Shown one piece after another: positions 1-12,089 of a stretch of DNA of 64,000 nt. The stretch lies in NCBI GenBank assembly GCA_039602395.1, contig JBCNJP010000003.1, positions 17,269,167 through 17,333,166 on the forward strand, in the 5' to 3' direction. Each line of letters starts with the position of its first letter. Position 1 is the first letter of the stretch. Under the pieces are notes generated by a model. That model searched no databases and was not told the DNA's origin. It was given only the letters and a program-made list of their open reading frames with translations. The DNA is from Deinandra increscens subsp. villosa. Its lineage: Eukaryota > Streptophyta > Magnoliopsida > Asterales > Asteraceae. The translations under genes were made by a program, and so were the position numbers.

Positions 1-3000
1 AGATAATAAGCAGCGGAAATTAAAAATTTTTTATTTATATATATTAAGTTACAACAGTAAGGAAGATAACAACATAATCTAATAACTAGATCTTATCTAT
101 AGCTATGCCAGTCTACTACCGAGTCTTTACTGATAGCTTGCCCATCTAATCTGCCCTTGCTAGAGCCCTTCCCTTGCTACTTTAAACATCACCGATACCT
201 GACATACATGCTTTTAAAGGTCAGCTTACGCTGGTGAGTTCTAAGTATTTAAAACTTTTACCTTTCCTTGAAAGGTAACCTCAAACATTTGGGCCTAACG
301 ACCCCTTCTTTATAAACATTTATCAGGTATAAAACATAACAGAGTTATACCAAAAACATTTAATCTTTAACCTCGAAAGGTTACTTCAAATAGTTGGACC
401 TAACGGTCCCTTCTTTGTTTAATATAAAACATAACAAGATTATATCAAACATAACATTTAAATTTTTAGTATTAAAAATCATTTAATACTCTAAAATACC
501 TTGGGCCTCCGGGACCCATCCTCTGTGCAAATAATCATTTCATATAAAAGAGTCATACGAAACATTATAAGCAAAACCTCTTTTCACTAAGCATTGTCTA
601 CCTCTGGGACTACTTTAGTCCCTTTCGGTTGGCCGTCGCCTCCCGACCTCTTGAGTAACCGTCGTTACTCCAGTGGCTTCATTTCCACTGCTTGGACTGT
701 ACAACCCCCCTCATCTTAGACAATCTGTGCTTAGATTAAAACTTCTTTAAAATAACCCCAAGGGTCATTTCATTTATCCTCAAAAACTCATTTTCCTCTT
801 TTCAAACTGTTCTTTAAAAGTTTAACTTCTTTATTACCCGTTTATTATAACCTTCCCGAAAAGAGTTTATAACAGGTAATAACAATTTAAAACAGTTATA
901 GGTATTATAACATTTTCATGTATGTGTATCAACACAAAACATGTAACAACATTTAACTCAAATACTTTTCAAGTAAACAGTTGAATATATATCATTGCAT
1001 GTATATCAGCCCGAAAATATTAAAATATTTAAAACATTTAAAAGTGGGCTCATAGAACTCACCTTATTCTCTTAAGCAGTTATTTCAGAGAAAACATCCG
1101 CTATGCCTTCCAATTAAACCTAATCGCGTATTGTATGGTGTTAACGCAAGGTTTGATATAATAAACATTTCATATGTTTATTTTAATACTTCATTATCTT
1201 AATAATATTAAATTATTAAGTTCATTCCTTTTAAAAGGTCAAAATGACCAAAATGCCCTTTGGGCCATTATCCTTTCCTTTTGCTGATAATATGAAGACA
1301 CGCATTCCTATAAGTAAACGCTCACTCCGGGATCGCCCAGTGAGGGATGCCATTTCCCAGTTGGGATTTATGCGACACCCTCGCCATGCCAGAAACCCCA
1401 GTGTACAGGCGTCTACCCTTCCGGTCCGCGCGAACTTCTAAATATCCGATTAACTCGGTATTTGGAATATTTTATCATTTATCTATTTTAACTTTATATA
1501 TACTTATAATATATATAAACATAGTTCCATACCAAAAACCAAGTCCTTATACCTTCCGGATTGTTTTATATTAAGTAATCATATTCCAAAACCCTAAATT
1601 CCCGTTATTCTCATTTCTTGATCAAAACTCATTTTTATTCAAAACTAACTTAGGGTATTATCCGTAATAACATTTTATAACATGCTTTAAAATTTCAAAG
1701 CCTAGTTCATTACTGTTTACTCGGTTTTGACAGAATAGTGCCTATAAAACCCTAATTTCCATATTAATATATATTAACATATTTTAAATATGTTTCAAAC
1801 ATATATTAAACATTCTTTAACCCGAAAACCACTTTATCATTATCGTTAACCTTTATATTAAATATATACGTTTATATATATATATTTAATATTTAAATAT
1901 ATTCTTTTAATCAATTTTATTAAATAAAACTGATTAATAATGATATATATATTTATTTGTCTTAAATATATATATTTATGTTATTTATCCCGTTCTATTA
2001 TGATTTAATATAAACTTTAACTTAACAATAATATTTGTAATAATAACAAATATATAACGGGTTTACCTCTTGACGGGTCGTGAAACGAGTCCGAATAATA
2101 ACCGAATAATAAAGTTGTCCGATTTGGACAAATAAATAGTCCTTCCCGACTAGCTCCTTACCACGAGCATTTCCCCGTTGTCGGTTTGTCGTTTGGACCT
2201 CGTTACGCCACCGAAACGTTGACCGAAAGTGTAAATGGGTTAACTCGATGTCCCTAGTTTACGCCCCGTTTGCCGCCACCGTGGACCACCTGCAACGACC
2301 GTCGACCACCGCAACCATCCTCCGCCATCCTGGGTGTTCACTATAGTTGTCGCTGTCACCCGTCGTCAACCGTATGTCACCGACGGTTAACCGAAAGAAG
2401 AGACGATGGGGTCGTGTTTTACCGGGTTTATATCGTCACCCCGTTCCTTCCCGTTTAAACAACCACTTTTATCCAACTGCTACCATCATCCACGACCACC
2501 ATCGACCTGCTGCCGCCACCACCACTGTCTTTGACGGTTCACCTTCGTCGCCGGAGCTGTGGAGGGTTGCCATGATCGATAAAATGGAGGGAGATCGTCG
2601 GGTTTTTGCTGCGGGTTCAAGGTGACGAGGTGGTCGCCGGTTTGTCAGAGAAAACGAGAGGGTGGCTGGTGGTTGTTCGCCCGTTGATCGTCGAGCAGAC
2701 CAGTCCGCCGGTTTTCTGGTTGAACAACGATCGGAAGTGGGGGTGTAGTGCTGCTGCCGGATAATCGAGAGAGGTGCGGAGGGGAGCCGGGTTAAAACAA
2801 CGGGAGTGGGGGTGGAGTGGCTCGCCGGTGACAACAAGTCGCCGGGGTTGCTGCCGTTGCTCGGTTTTCCGCCGGAGGTCGAGAGGAGGGGGTGACGAGC
2901 GTTGCCGGAAAAGTGAAGAGAGAGGGAGGAAGGGCTGCTGTACGGTTTACTCCTTCTCTTCTTTCTGTTTGTATGTGCGTGTATATTGAATTGAATTGTA

Positions 3001-3920
3001 TGTTTGAATTGTGTATGTAGGTATCCATTTATAGTAAACAAGTTTACATATACACTTCACACGTACATATATGACTACTACTTTCGTTTGGTGAATCATA
3101 CAAGAATCTTTGGACAGCTATTACAAAGAGGAGTAAGGAGCAAGAAACTTTTAATAGGGTATACTTCTTAGTAAGTAGGTATAACACTACGTATTTTGAA
3201 CTTACTAATTTTTAATATTTCGCAAATGGTTCATAAAATAATTCCCGAACGTCCAAAATATTATGGGAGTATAATTAATTATTTATTATTTGGTTAAACG
3301 TCAACCGGTGATCGCTTAATTAATTACACGGTAGAAATCGTGTGTCCAATCGATGTAGCGATCGCGGCCGTTTCACAGACCGCATACGTCTTCTTGACTG
3401 AAATACTTACTAAATATTATAATATTATTTATACTTTGCCGAGTCGCTAAAATCATCTCAAACGGGGCTAACTGAATTGATTTCGGTTATTATCGTGTAA
3501 AAACACCGGTTACCGATTTCATCGTTTTTCGTGCCGAGCTTCGTAAATATATTTTATAATGATTATAAATCAAGTATTTAACAATACTTGCTACTTTACT
3601 TTTGTCTCGGTGTTATTTTAGTGATATTTGTGCTTAAATACGGTTTATTACAAACCGGGCCCAAATCACTATTTTGCGTTTTCCTGCTTCGTTGTAACTC
3701 GGATTCAAGATCCGTCTGCGCCCACGATCTTTATTTTTCGTTATCTACCATATTCTATAAATTCGTCTTTTGACGTTTCCTCGAACGTCGTGCCGAATAT
3801 TCACACGTGAATCGTGACGTTTCTCTATTATACGTATATATATTATATCACATATATTTCAGCTACTTAACAATATGGTACACGTATATAGTTTAAGTCG
3901 TAAAATTTTGGGGTGTTACA
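1..3920 (-). repeat. 3' LTR of LARD-like retrotransposon, cut by window edge
   Basis: This segment matches 7361-11272 nearly base for base, with scattered SNPs and small indels, and both copies end with the same ggggtgttaca on the plus strand (TGTAACACCCC on the element's own strand). About 74 bp of the LTR lie left of the window. The adjacent internal side carries a polypurine tract, which makes this the 3' LTR of a minus-strand element. The copy contains an AT-rich half (about 1450-2040) and a GC-rich, gene-leader-like island (about 2200-2960). The small ORFs predicted in that island are not conserved as genes; they simply recur because the LTR is duplicated. Confidence 0.9.
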
Positions 3921-3940
3921 ACTCTACCCCCCTTAAAAAG
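3921..3940 (-). other. Polypurine tract of LARD-like element
   Basis: Read on the minus strand this is AAGGGGGGTAGAG immediately before the LTR start TGTAACACCCC. This is the position and composition expected of the plus-strand DNA priming site of an LTR retrotransposon. Confidence 0.8.
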
Positions 3941-6276
3941 TTTCGTCCTCGAAACTTGTTCAAACTGTGATTTAACTCACAATTGAGATCTCTCATATCT
4001 CACCTTTCTTTCCTTTCCAAGATTAATCCGGATACTTTTCTATGCATCTAACGCATCCATATGAACCATCTGGTCTCTAGGTTACGATTTTAACATCGCA
4101 ACAAACTCTCTATGACAATTGATCATTTATTTCTATTACCTATAAGGTAATACTTTAACTATTCTATTTACGAAGTCTTGTTTACAATTTGAATGTGAAC
4201 CACATTTCTATGACTGATGCTAGTACTCTCAGGAACGACTCCCTAACAACAGTCTAGCTAACGATTTGAGAGAATATGTTTCTTAAAATAAAGGAACTCT
4301 TCCTTTATCGATCACATACTATCTAGGTGGTGTCATAACTCTTTAGCTATATAGGGTAGCCCAATTATGAATCCCACCGGAATATGCTTCGAATTTCTAA
4401 AAGTAGAGATTTATCGCGAAGCTTCCGTCATTCTGCTTTAACCTTCTACGTACGTTAAACATTTATCCACATGTTAAAAGATTTTGAACTTCTCTTCTAG
4501 ACATCAACAGTCCCTCAGTTACTCGTTAGTAAGTGATATATATGCATAAATGCTACCGATTCGTTTTCCACAGTGGCCCGTAATATCCTCTTGCACGAGA
4601 CTAATTTCAGTGCCACTTCTAGTTGTACCTCAGGTGTATATATATAGGATGTACCAGCGGCGTATCCACCACACCCATGATTCAACTAGAGGTGTACTAT
4701 CACTAGTCTGGTGCAGGACGATATTACTATTCTAACCACAACAAAATCAGTATAATTCATGCCTATCTATTAATTACTTAAATAACTAGTTTGGACATTC
4801 TGCGTACACCCTCGTTTAATGTTTGCATCTCTTGAGGGTAAATACTACTGATGCAATTTCTCTCCTCACTAGGCCTAATCGGTAATGATTTTACCGATGC
4901 CTGAGTTAATCCGTTTGCTACTTCCTTCCAATGCCTTACGCATTCTTCATTATTCTCTGAGAACTTTAGAACGTCATTTGTCAGCATGCTCAGTTACGAG
5001 ATTTATGGGACTGAAGGAGCGTTCGTCATTCCAATCAACACTACTAATCGCTTGTAATGATCCTTTGGTTCCTGAAAAGCCATTCTCTTACAGTTTCATA
5101 CTTATTCCTTTAGCTGGTTCTAATCTGATCTCAGATCATCTTTGGGGAATCATCTTGCTCCTTGTAGCTAGTTGAATGATTTGCTGATCCTTGACAAAGG
5201 ATATCTGCTTCTCACCGATGGCTTCTTCTTGCAGTCTATGCATATCTTTGGCTTCCGTCTTTCTTCGTGATATGGCTGGGGCATCCTAAGGCGATATATT
5301 TGGTCTAAAGAAATCTTCTTGCTTCGGTTGGAGATAGCTGGTACGGTGCTTCTACTTCTGGCGTTGTTGCTTCAGGCGTTGCTTCTAGCGTTTGCTTCTG
5401 GCATTGCTTCGTGCTGCTCATTGGATTTTCTGGATAATTGTTTGGATCTGACACGTTACTAGTACGTTCTTCAACTTCTTGGTTTTGCCTTTGAGTCAAT
5501 GGCATACGTTGAGTATGACTTATCTCTTGACTCATGTACTTCCATATTTTGTAATCTTTATTGCCACACCATCACGATCCTTGCAGATAAAGTTGAGCCT
5601 TCCAGTTTGCGCGTAGCATCCCGCGAGTCAATTCATTTAACGTCTAAATTTATCTACCGTTAACCCTAGCTTGACAATGATCTTAAGAAGAACATTTGTC
5701 AAATACTGATCATCTACTCGCATCGGTGTAATACACTGTGTGACAATTCCCAATATCGAATTCAGACTTCTAAGTTTGCCATTGCTGCTAGTTTCGAATC
5801 GTCAGGCTCATCCACGTATCAACATTTGTCTTGAGGTCGTCTATCTTGACGTCTTTGCAATTTTCCTAAGGAAGACGTAATCCTAAGCTGTATAAGGTAG
5901 CTTGATTACGAGATTCCTTGATAATGCTTCTCCAATCCTTATGTTGGAATTCTCATTCGTATAGCTCATCCAATCATCGTGTGCTTTCATCCTGCTATTT
6001 GAAGAAACAATATCCCTTAGGACGTAAGTTCTTCTTGGCCTACTCTGGACTTCCATACTCCTAAGCTTGTTGAGTTTTGATCCACCTTGTGGTAATCTTC
6101 ATCATTCTTCTTTGTACCATCCTTAACTTCAATTGCTAGCTTCGGTTCCAAGCCTTCCGGCCTATCACTTACAGTGATGGTCTTCTGAAGGTAGCAACGT
6201 AGCTTGGAACGTTGTCTCCACTATTTTTGCCATAGCAACTTTCATTTCTTCTTTACCGTGACAACGTCTATTACGT

Positions 6277-6621
6277 CTACAGTTTCCTTGCCTTAAGGTG
6301 ATATTTAGGTTTGTCTGCACCTCTTTTCATCTTTAACGGTTCCTGAGTTCTCCACATGCAATTCCCATGATGACGTTTCTCGCACATCTGGCATATCGGC
6401 CTTCTTTGTTCAGAAGCTCCTTTAGCTTTCTTGTGGAATTTACCGTCATTGTCTTCAAGACCTTCTTCATCCTCGGACCGTTTCCGTTTGTCTTTCATCG
6501 GGAATCTATTTCTACCAAAAGCTTCCCCGGGACCAGCTTCACTGGCGGTCGCTCTATTGGACATTCTTCTCATTAAAGCTTCCGGAAATTTATTAGCAAT
6601 GGATAATGACGTAACCTTCAA
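6277..6621 (-). pseudogene. gag remnant with zinc knuckle (LARD internal region)
   Basis: This 114-residue ORF is lysine/arginine-rich (a KDKRKRSEDEEG stretch around residue 44) and then carries CQMCEKRHHGNC near residue 78, which resembles the first half of the CCHC zinc knuckle of Ty3-type Gag proteins. The C-terminal half of Gag and everything downstream are absent. It lies in the 5' third of the internal domain, where gag is expected. It is far shorter than a functional Gag and has no other recognisable domain, so I treat it as a relic. It could still serve as an RNA-binding leader peptide, but nothing in the sequence shows that. Confidence 0.6.
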
Positions 6622-7270
6622 TGCTTATGCCACTATTTCTAACATAACAGATTTCATTTCTTCGCTGAAGGTACTTGTCTTTACATCAGATTTCGTATCG
6701 GATGTTCTATTCACATTCCTACCATTACTTTTATTCATTTTCCAATCTTATAACCTGACACTTCAGAATTCCCGTGACGTGAAGTCCCCAAATTTTGAAT
6801 TCATGATTATTAGATAAGTGTACGCGCGCCATACAATTATATAATTATGATGTGCTCAAAACCCTGTTATCCTCATCACAGTCATTCCTAGTGTCCGTAC
6901 CTTTCCTTTCATTCTTTACCGGTAATTCTAAAAACTGGTCTTTTAAAACTACCTTCCTCTAGGCATTCATACAGTTATTGACCACGTATCTCACTGTCAA
7001 TTAACCTACCCTGCACTAGGCCACATAACAGTTAGAACCTATGATATGTTCATTTGGGTTGAGTACCAAATTGCAGTAGCTAATTGCAATCGGGTACTTT
7101 CCGCATTCGCATATCCTAAGTACTGCCTCCTATGTTCCTCGTGCAACCTCTTTTCTATGGGCATAACTATCCTGACTGGCATTTTCATTCCCTATCTTAC
7201 CTTACTTTGTTTTCCAAAAGTCCTAGTTTAAGTCTAGATACCGTGCTAGTATCTAAATCTCTTAAACCAA

Positions 7271-7283
7271 GGCTCTGATACCA
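7271..7283 (-). other. Primer binding site, initiator Met tRNA (LARD)
   Basis: The minus strand reads TGGTATCAGAGCC three bases after the LTR end GGGCGTCACA. This is the standard plant LTR-retrotransposon primer site, complementary to the 3' end of initiator methionine tRNA. It fixes the element's orientation. Confidence 0.9.
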
Positions 7284-7286
7284 ACT

Positions 7287-10200
7287 TGTGACGCCCACTC
7301 CCAGTCTTGGCTCCAGGAGGGGTCACGTGTCGGATTTACTCATGAACAATGGTACGACAAAGATAACTAAGCAGCGGAAATTAAATTTTTTTTATTTATA
7401 TATATTAAGTTACAACAGTAAGGAAGATAACAACATAATCTAATAACTAGATCTTATCTATAGCTATGCCAGTCTACTACCGAGTCTTTACTGATAGCTT
7501 GCCCATCTAATCTGCCCTTGCTAGAGCCCTTCCCTTGCTACTTTAAACATCACCGATACCTGACATACATGCTTTTAAAGGTCAGCTTACGCTGGTGAGT
7601 TCTAAGTATTTAAAACTTTTACATTTCCTTGAAAGGTAACCTCAAACATTTGGGCCTAACGACCCCTTCTTTATAAACATTTATCAGGTATAAAACATAA
7701 CAGAGTTATACCAAAAACATTTAATCTTTAACCTCGAAAGGTTACTTCAAATAGTTGGACCTAACGGTCCCTTCTTTGTTTAATATAAAACATAACAGGA
7801 TTATATCAAACATAACATTTAAATTTTCAGTATTAAAAATCATTTAATACTCTAAAATACCTTGGGCCTCCAGGACCCATCCTCTGTGCAAATAATCATT
7901 TCATATAAAAGAGTCATACGAAACATTATAAGCAAAACCTCTTTTCACTAAGCATTGTCTACCTCTGGGACTACTTTAGTCCCTTTCGGTTGGCCGTCGC
8001 CTCCCGACCTCTTGAGTAACCGTCGTTACTCCAGTGGCTTCATTTCCACTGCTTGGATTGTACAACCCCCCTCATCTTAGACAATCTGTTCTTAGATTAA
8101 AACTTCTTTAAAATAACCCCAGGGGTCATTTCATTTATCCTCAAAAACTCATTTTCCTCTTTTCAAACTGTTCTTTAAAAGTTTAACTTCTTTATTACCC
8201 GTTTATTATAACCTTCCCGAAAAGAGTTTATAACAGGTAATAACAATTTAAAACAATTATAGGTATTATAACATTTTCATGTATGTGTATCAACACAAAA
8301 CACGTAACAACATTTAACTCAAATACTTTTCAAGTAAACAGTTGAATATATATCATTGCATGTATATCAGCCCGAAAATATTAAAACATTTAAAGGTGGG
8401 CTCATAGAACTCACCTTATTCTCTTAAACAGTTAATTCAGAGAAAACCTCCGCTATGCCTTCCAATTAAACCTAATCGCGTATTGTATGGTGTTAACGCA
8501 AGGTTTAATATAATAAACATTTCCTATGTTTATTTTAATACTTCATTATCTTAATAATATTAAATTATTAAGTTCATTCCTTTTAAAAGGTCAAAATGAC
8601 CAAAATGCCCTTTGGGCCATTATCCTTTCCTTTTGCTGATAATATGAAGACACGCATTCCTATAAGTAAACGCTCACTCCGGGATCGCCCAGTGAGGGAT
8701 GCCATTTCCCAGTTGGGATTTATGTGACACCCTCGCTATGCCAGAAACCCCAGTGTACAGGCGTCTACCCTTCCGGTCCGCGCGAACTTCTAAATATCCG
8801 ATTAACTCGGTATTTGGAATATTTTATCATTTATCTATTTTAACTTTATATATACTTATTATATATATAAACATAGTTCCATACCAAAAACCAAGTCCTT
8901 ATACCTTCCGGATTGTTTTATATTAAGTAATCATATTCCAAAACCCTAAATTCCCGTTATTCTCATTTCTTGATCAAAACTCATTTTTATTCAAAACTGA
9001 CTTAGGGTATTATCCGTTATAACATTTTATAACATGCTTTAAAATTTCAAAGCTTAGTTCATTACCGTTTACTCGGTTTTGACAGAATAGTGTCTAGAAA
9101 ACCCTAATTTCCATATTAATATATATTAACATATTTTAAATATGTTTCAAACATATATTAAACATTCTTTAACCCAAAAATCACTTTATCATTATCGTTA
9201 ACCTTTATATTAAATATATACGTTTATATATATATATTTAATATTTAAATATATTCTTTTAATCAATTTTATTAAATAAAACTGATTAATAATGATATAT
9301 ATATTTATTTGTCTTAAATATATATATTTATGTTATTTATCCCGTTCTATTATGATTTAATATAAACTTTAACTTAACAATAATATTTGTAATAATAACA
9401 AATATATAACGGGTTTACCTCTTGACGGGTCGTGAAACGAGTCCGAATAATAACCGAATAATAAAGTTGTCCGATTTGGACAAATAAATAGTCCTTCCCG
9501 ACTAGCTCCTTACCACGAGCATTTCCCCGTTGTCGGTTTGTCGTTTGGACCTCGTTACGCCACCGAAACGTTGACCGAAAGTGTAAATGGGTTAACTCGA
9601 CGTCCCTAGTTTACGCCCCGTTTGCCGCCACCGTGGACCACCTGCAACGACCGTCGACCACCGCAACCATCCTCCGCCATCCTGGGTGTTCATTATAGTT
9701 GTCGTTGTCACCCGTCGTCAACCGTATGTCACCGACGGTTAACCGAAAGAAGAGACGATGGGGTCGTGTTTTACCGGGTTTATATCGTCACCCCGTTCCT
9801 TCCCGTTTAAACAACCACTTTTATCCAACTGCTACCATCATCCACGACCACCATCGACCTGTTGCCGCCACCACCACTGTCTTTGACGGTTCGCCATCGT
9901 CGCCGGAGCTGTGGAGGGTTGCCATGATCGATAAAATGGAGGGAGATCGTCGGGTTTTTGCTGCGGGTTCAAGGTGACGAGGTGGTCGCCGGTTTGTCAG
10001 AGAAAACGAGAGGGTGGCTGGTGGTTGTTCGCCGGTCGATCATCGAGCAGACCAGGCCGCCGGTTTTCTGGTTGAACAACGATCGGAAGTGGGGGTGTAG
10101 TGCTGCTGCCAGATAATCGAGAGAGGTGCGGAGGGGAGCCGGGTTAAAACAACGGGAGTGGGGGTGGAGTGGCTCGCCGGTGACAACAAGTCGCCGGGGT

Positions 10201-11272
10201 TGCTGCCGTTGCTCGGTTTTTCGCCGGAGGTCGAGAGGAGGGGGTAACGAGCGTTGCCGGAAAAGTGAAGAGAGAGGGAGGAAGGGCTGCTGTACGGTTT
10301 ACTCCTTCTCTTCTTTCTGTTTGTATGTGCGTGTATATTGAATTGAATTGTATGTTTGAATTGTGTATGTAGGTATCCATTTATAGTAAACAAGTTTACA
10401 TATACACTTCACACGTACAGATATGACTACTACTTTCGTTTGGTGAATCATACAAGAATCTTTGGACAGCTATTACAAAGAGGAGTAAGGAGCAAGAAAC
10501 TTTTAATAGGGTATACTTCTTAGTAAGTAGGTATAACACTACGTATTTTGAACTTACTAATTTTTAATATTTCGCAAATGGTTCATAAAATAATTCCCGA
10601 ACGTCCAAAATATTATGGGAGTATAATTAATTATTTATTATTTGGTTAAACGTCAACCGGTGATCGCTTAATTAATTACACGGTAGAAATCGTGTGTCCA
10701 ATCGATGTAGCGATCGCGGTCGTTTCACAGACCGCATACGTCTTCTTGACTGAAATACTTACTAAATATTATAATATTATTTATACTTTGCCGAGTCGCT
10801 AAAATCATCTCAAACGGGGCTAACTGAATTGATTTCGGTTATTATCGCGTAACAACACCGGTTACCGATTTCATCGTTTTTCGTGCCGAGCTTCGTAAAT
10901 ATATTTTATAATGATTATAAATCAAGTATTTAACAATACTTGCTACTTTACTTTTGTCTCGGTGTTATTTTAGTGATATTTGTGCTTAAATATGGTTTAT
11001 TACAAACCGGGCCCAAATTACTATTTTGCGTTTTCCTGCTTCGTTGTAACTCGGATTCAAGATCCGTCTGCGCCCACGATCTTTATTTTTCGTTATCTAC
11101 CATATTCTATAAATTCGTCTTTTGATGTTTCCTCGAACGTCGTGCCGAATATTCACACGTGAATCGTGACGTTTCTCTATTATACGTATATATATTATAT
11201 CACATATATTTCAGCTACTTAACAATATAGTACACGTATATAGTTTAAGTCGTAAAATTTTGGGGTGTTACA
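7287..11272 (-). repeat. 5' LTR of LARD-like retrotransposon (3986 bp)
   Basis: This is the complete LTR, running on the minus strand from TGTAACACCCC (11272) to GGGCGTCACA (7287), so it has TG..CA ends. It duplicates 1-3920. The right end cuts into the extra ORF of the copia element at 11273. The target-site duplication cannot be checked because the element's other end is outside the window; the candidate copy here is the five bases from 11273. Its GC-rich island (about 9550-10310) contains purine-rich and CCACC/CGCC-rich runs like a plant gene leader, whereas the rest is strongly AT-rich. Confidence 0.9.
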
Positions 11273-12089
11273 CATCATATTGATCTTCAGTCACCACCGG
11301 GGGTTTGGTGACTTCAGATTCTATATCAGCAACTTCCAACACCTCTGTCCCTTCATCTACACCAATAGGATTCTCGTCTTTTCCTTCAGAGATTGTAGCA
11401 ACTACAGTGGTTGCAGCACTGTCTTCAGTTGCCTTGCTGTGATCACTGGCTCTTTCAGCCGGAAATATAACATCTTTCAGAAGTGTAGTGATCATGTTGA
11501 TGTGCTCAGGTAGAGCACCAGCAATCAACATCGAAGATTGAACCAGCTCTGTGAGGTTGGGATCCTCAAAAGGTGAGATAGCAATCAATTGACTACTTTT
11601 GATGTTGGCCCAACACTCTTCAACACCAAAGGGATTTATGCCGATTCTTTGACAAGCAGTGGCTCTGACTTCAGCCGGTATCCTCTGATCTTCTTCAATC
11701 TCTGTAATGACAGGCCTTGAGGGCATCTTCTCCCCCAATTTGACAGTATCAGCTTCTTTAGCTATTACAGCTTCATCAGCATCACTGTGAAGGGTTGAAG
11801 GACCTGCTTCAGCATCAGTTGGAGTAACTTTTACCAGTTTGGCAACAGTTGCATTTAGAGTATCAACCTGTGCTTGGAGAGATAGGTACAAAGTCGTCAA
11901 TTCAGGTAGTGAAAAACTGTCCTCAACTGGCTTTTTGCCAGCATCCTTGGACGAAACCAAGCTATCAATCCTAGATTGATCAGCAGTGGTACCCATGGCT
12001 TCTTGGCACCTGGGATTCTCTTCATCTGTCACAACAACTCTTGGCTTCTTGGCACCTGGCAACAGCAGCACTTTCCGCATGAATCTCAT
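11273..12089 (-). pseudogene. Extra copia ORF, distal fragment truncated by LARD insertion
   Basis: This reading frame continues the extra ORF that begins at 13446 but in another frame, and it is cut at 11273 where the LARD LTR begins. The predicted peptide is acidic and threonine/alanine-rich, with a short heptad-like stretch (LPELTTLYLSLQAQVDTL). I see no signal peptide, membrane segment or known enzyme motif. The frame change lies in the overlap with the upstream part (12022-12089) and is explained by a 46-nt insertion bounded by a 17-nt direct repeat (11997-12013 and 12043-12059). Confidence 0.7.

Larger units (their letters stand above)
3921..7286 (-). mobile_element. Internal domain of LARD-like element, no pol
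   Basis: This 3.37-kb region lies between the two long LTRs. On the minus strand it starts with a primer binding site (7271-7283) and ends with a polypurine tract (3921-3940). I find no protease, reverse transcriptase, RNase H or integrase motifs on either strand; only a short gag-like ORF at 6277-6621 remains. LTRs of about 4 kb with an internal region of about 3.4 kb and no pol match the format known for large retrotransposon derivatives (LARDs), which depend on enzymes of a partner, usually Ty3-type. The assignment to the Ty3 side rests only on the gag zinc-knuckle remnant and the terminus TGTAACACCCC, so it is an inference. Confidence 0.8.

Noticed and set aside
2469..3041. 190-codon Pro/Ser/Thr-rich minus-strand ORF (and its copy at 10040-10393)
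   Set aside because: It lies in the LTR island, is disrupted in the other LTR copy and has no recognisable domain or splice context.
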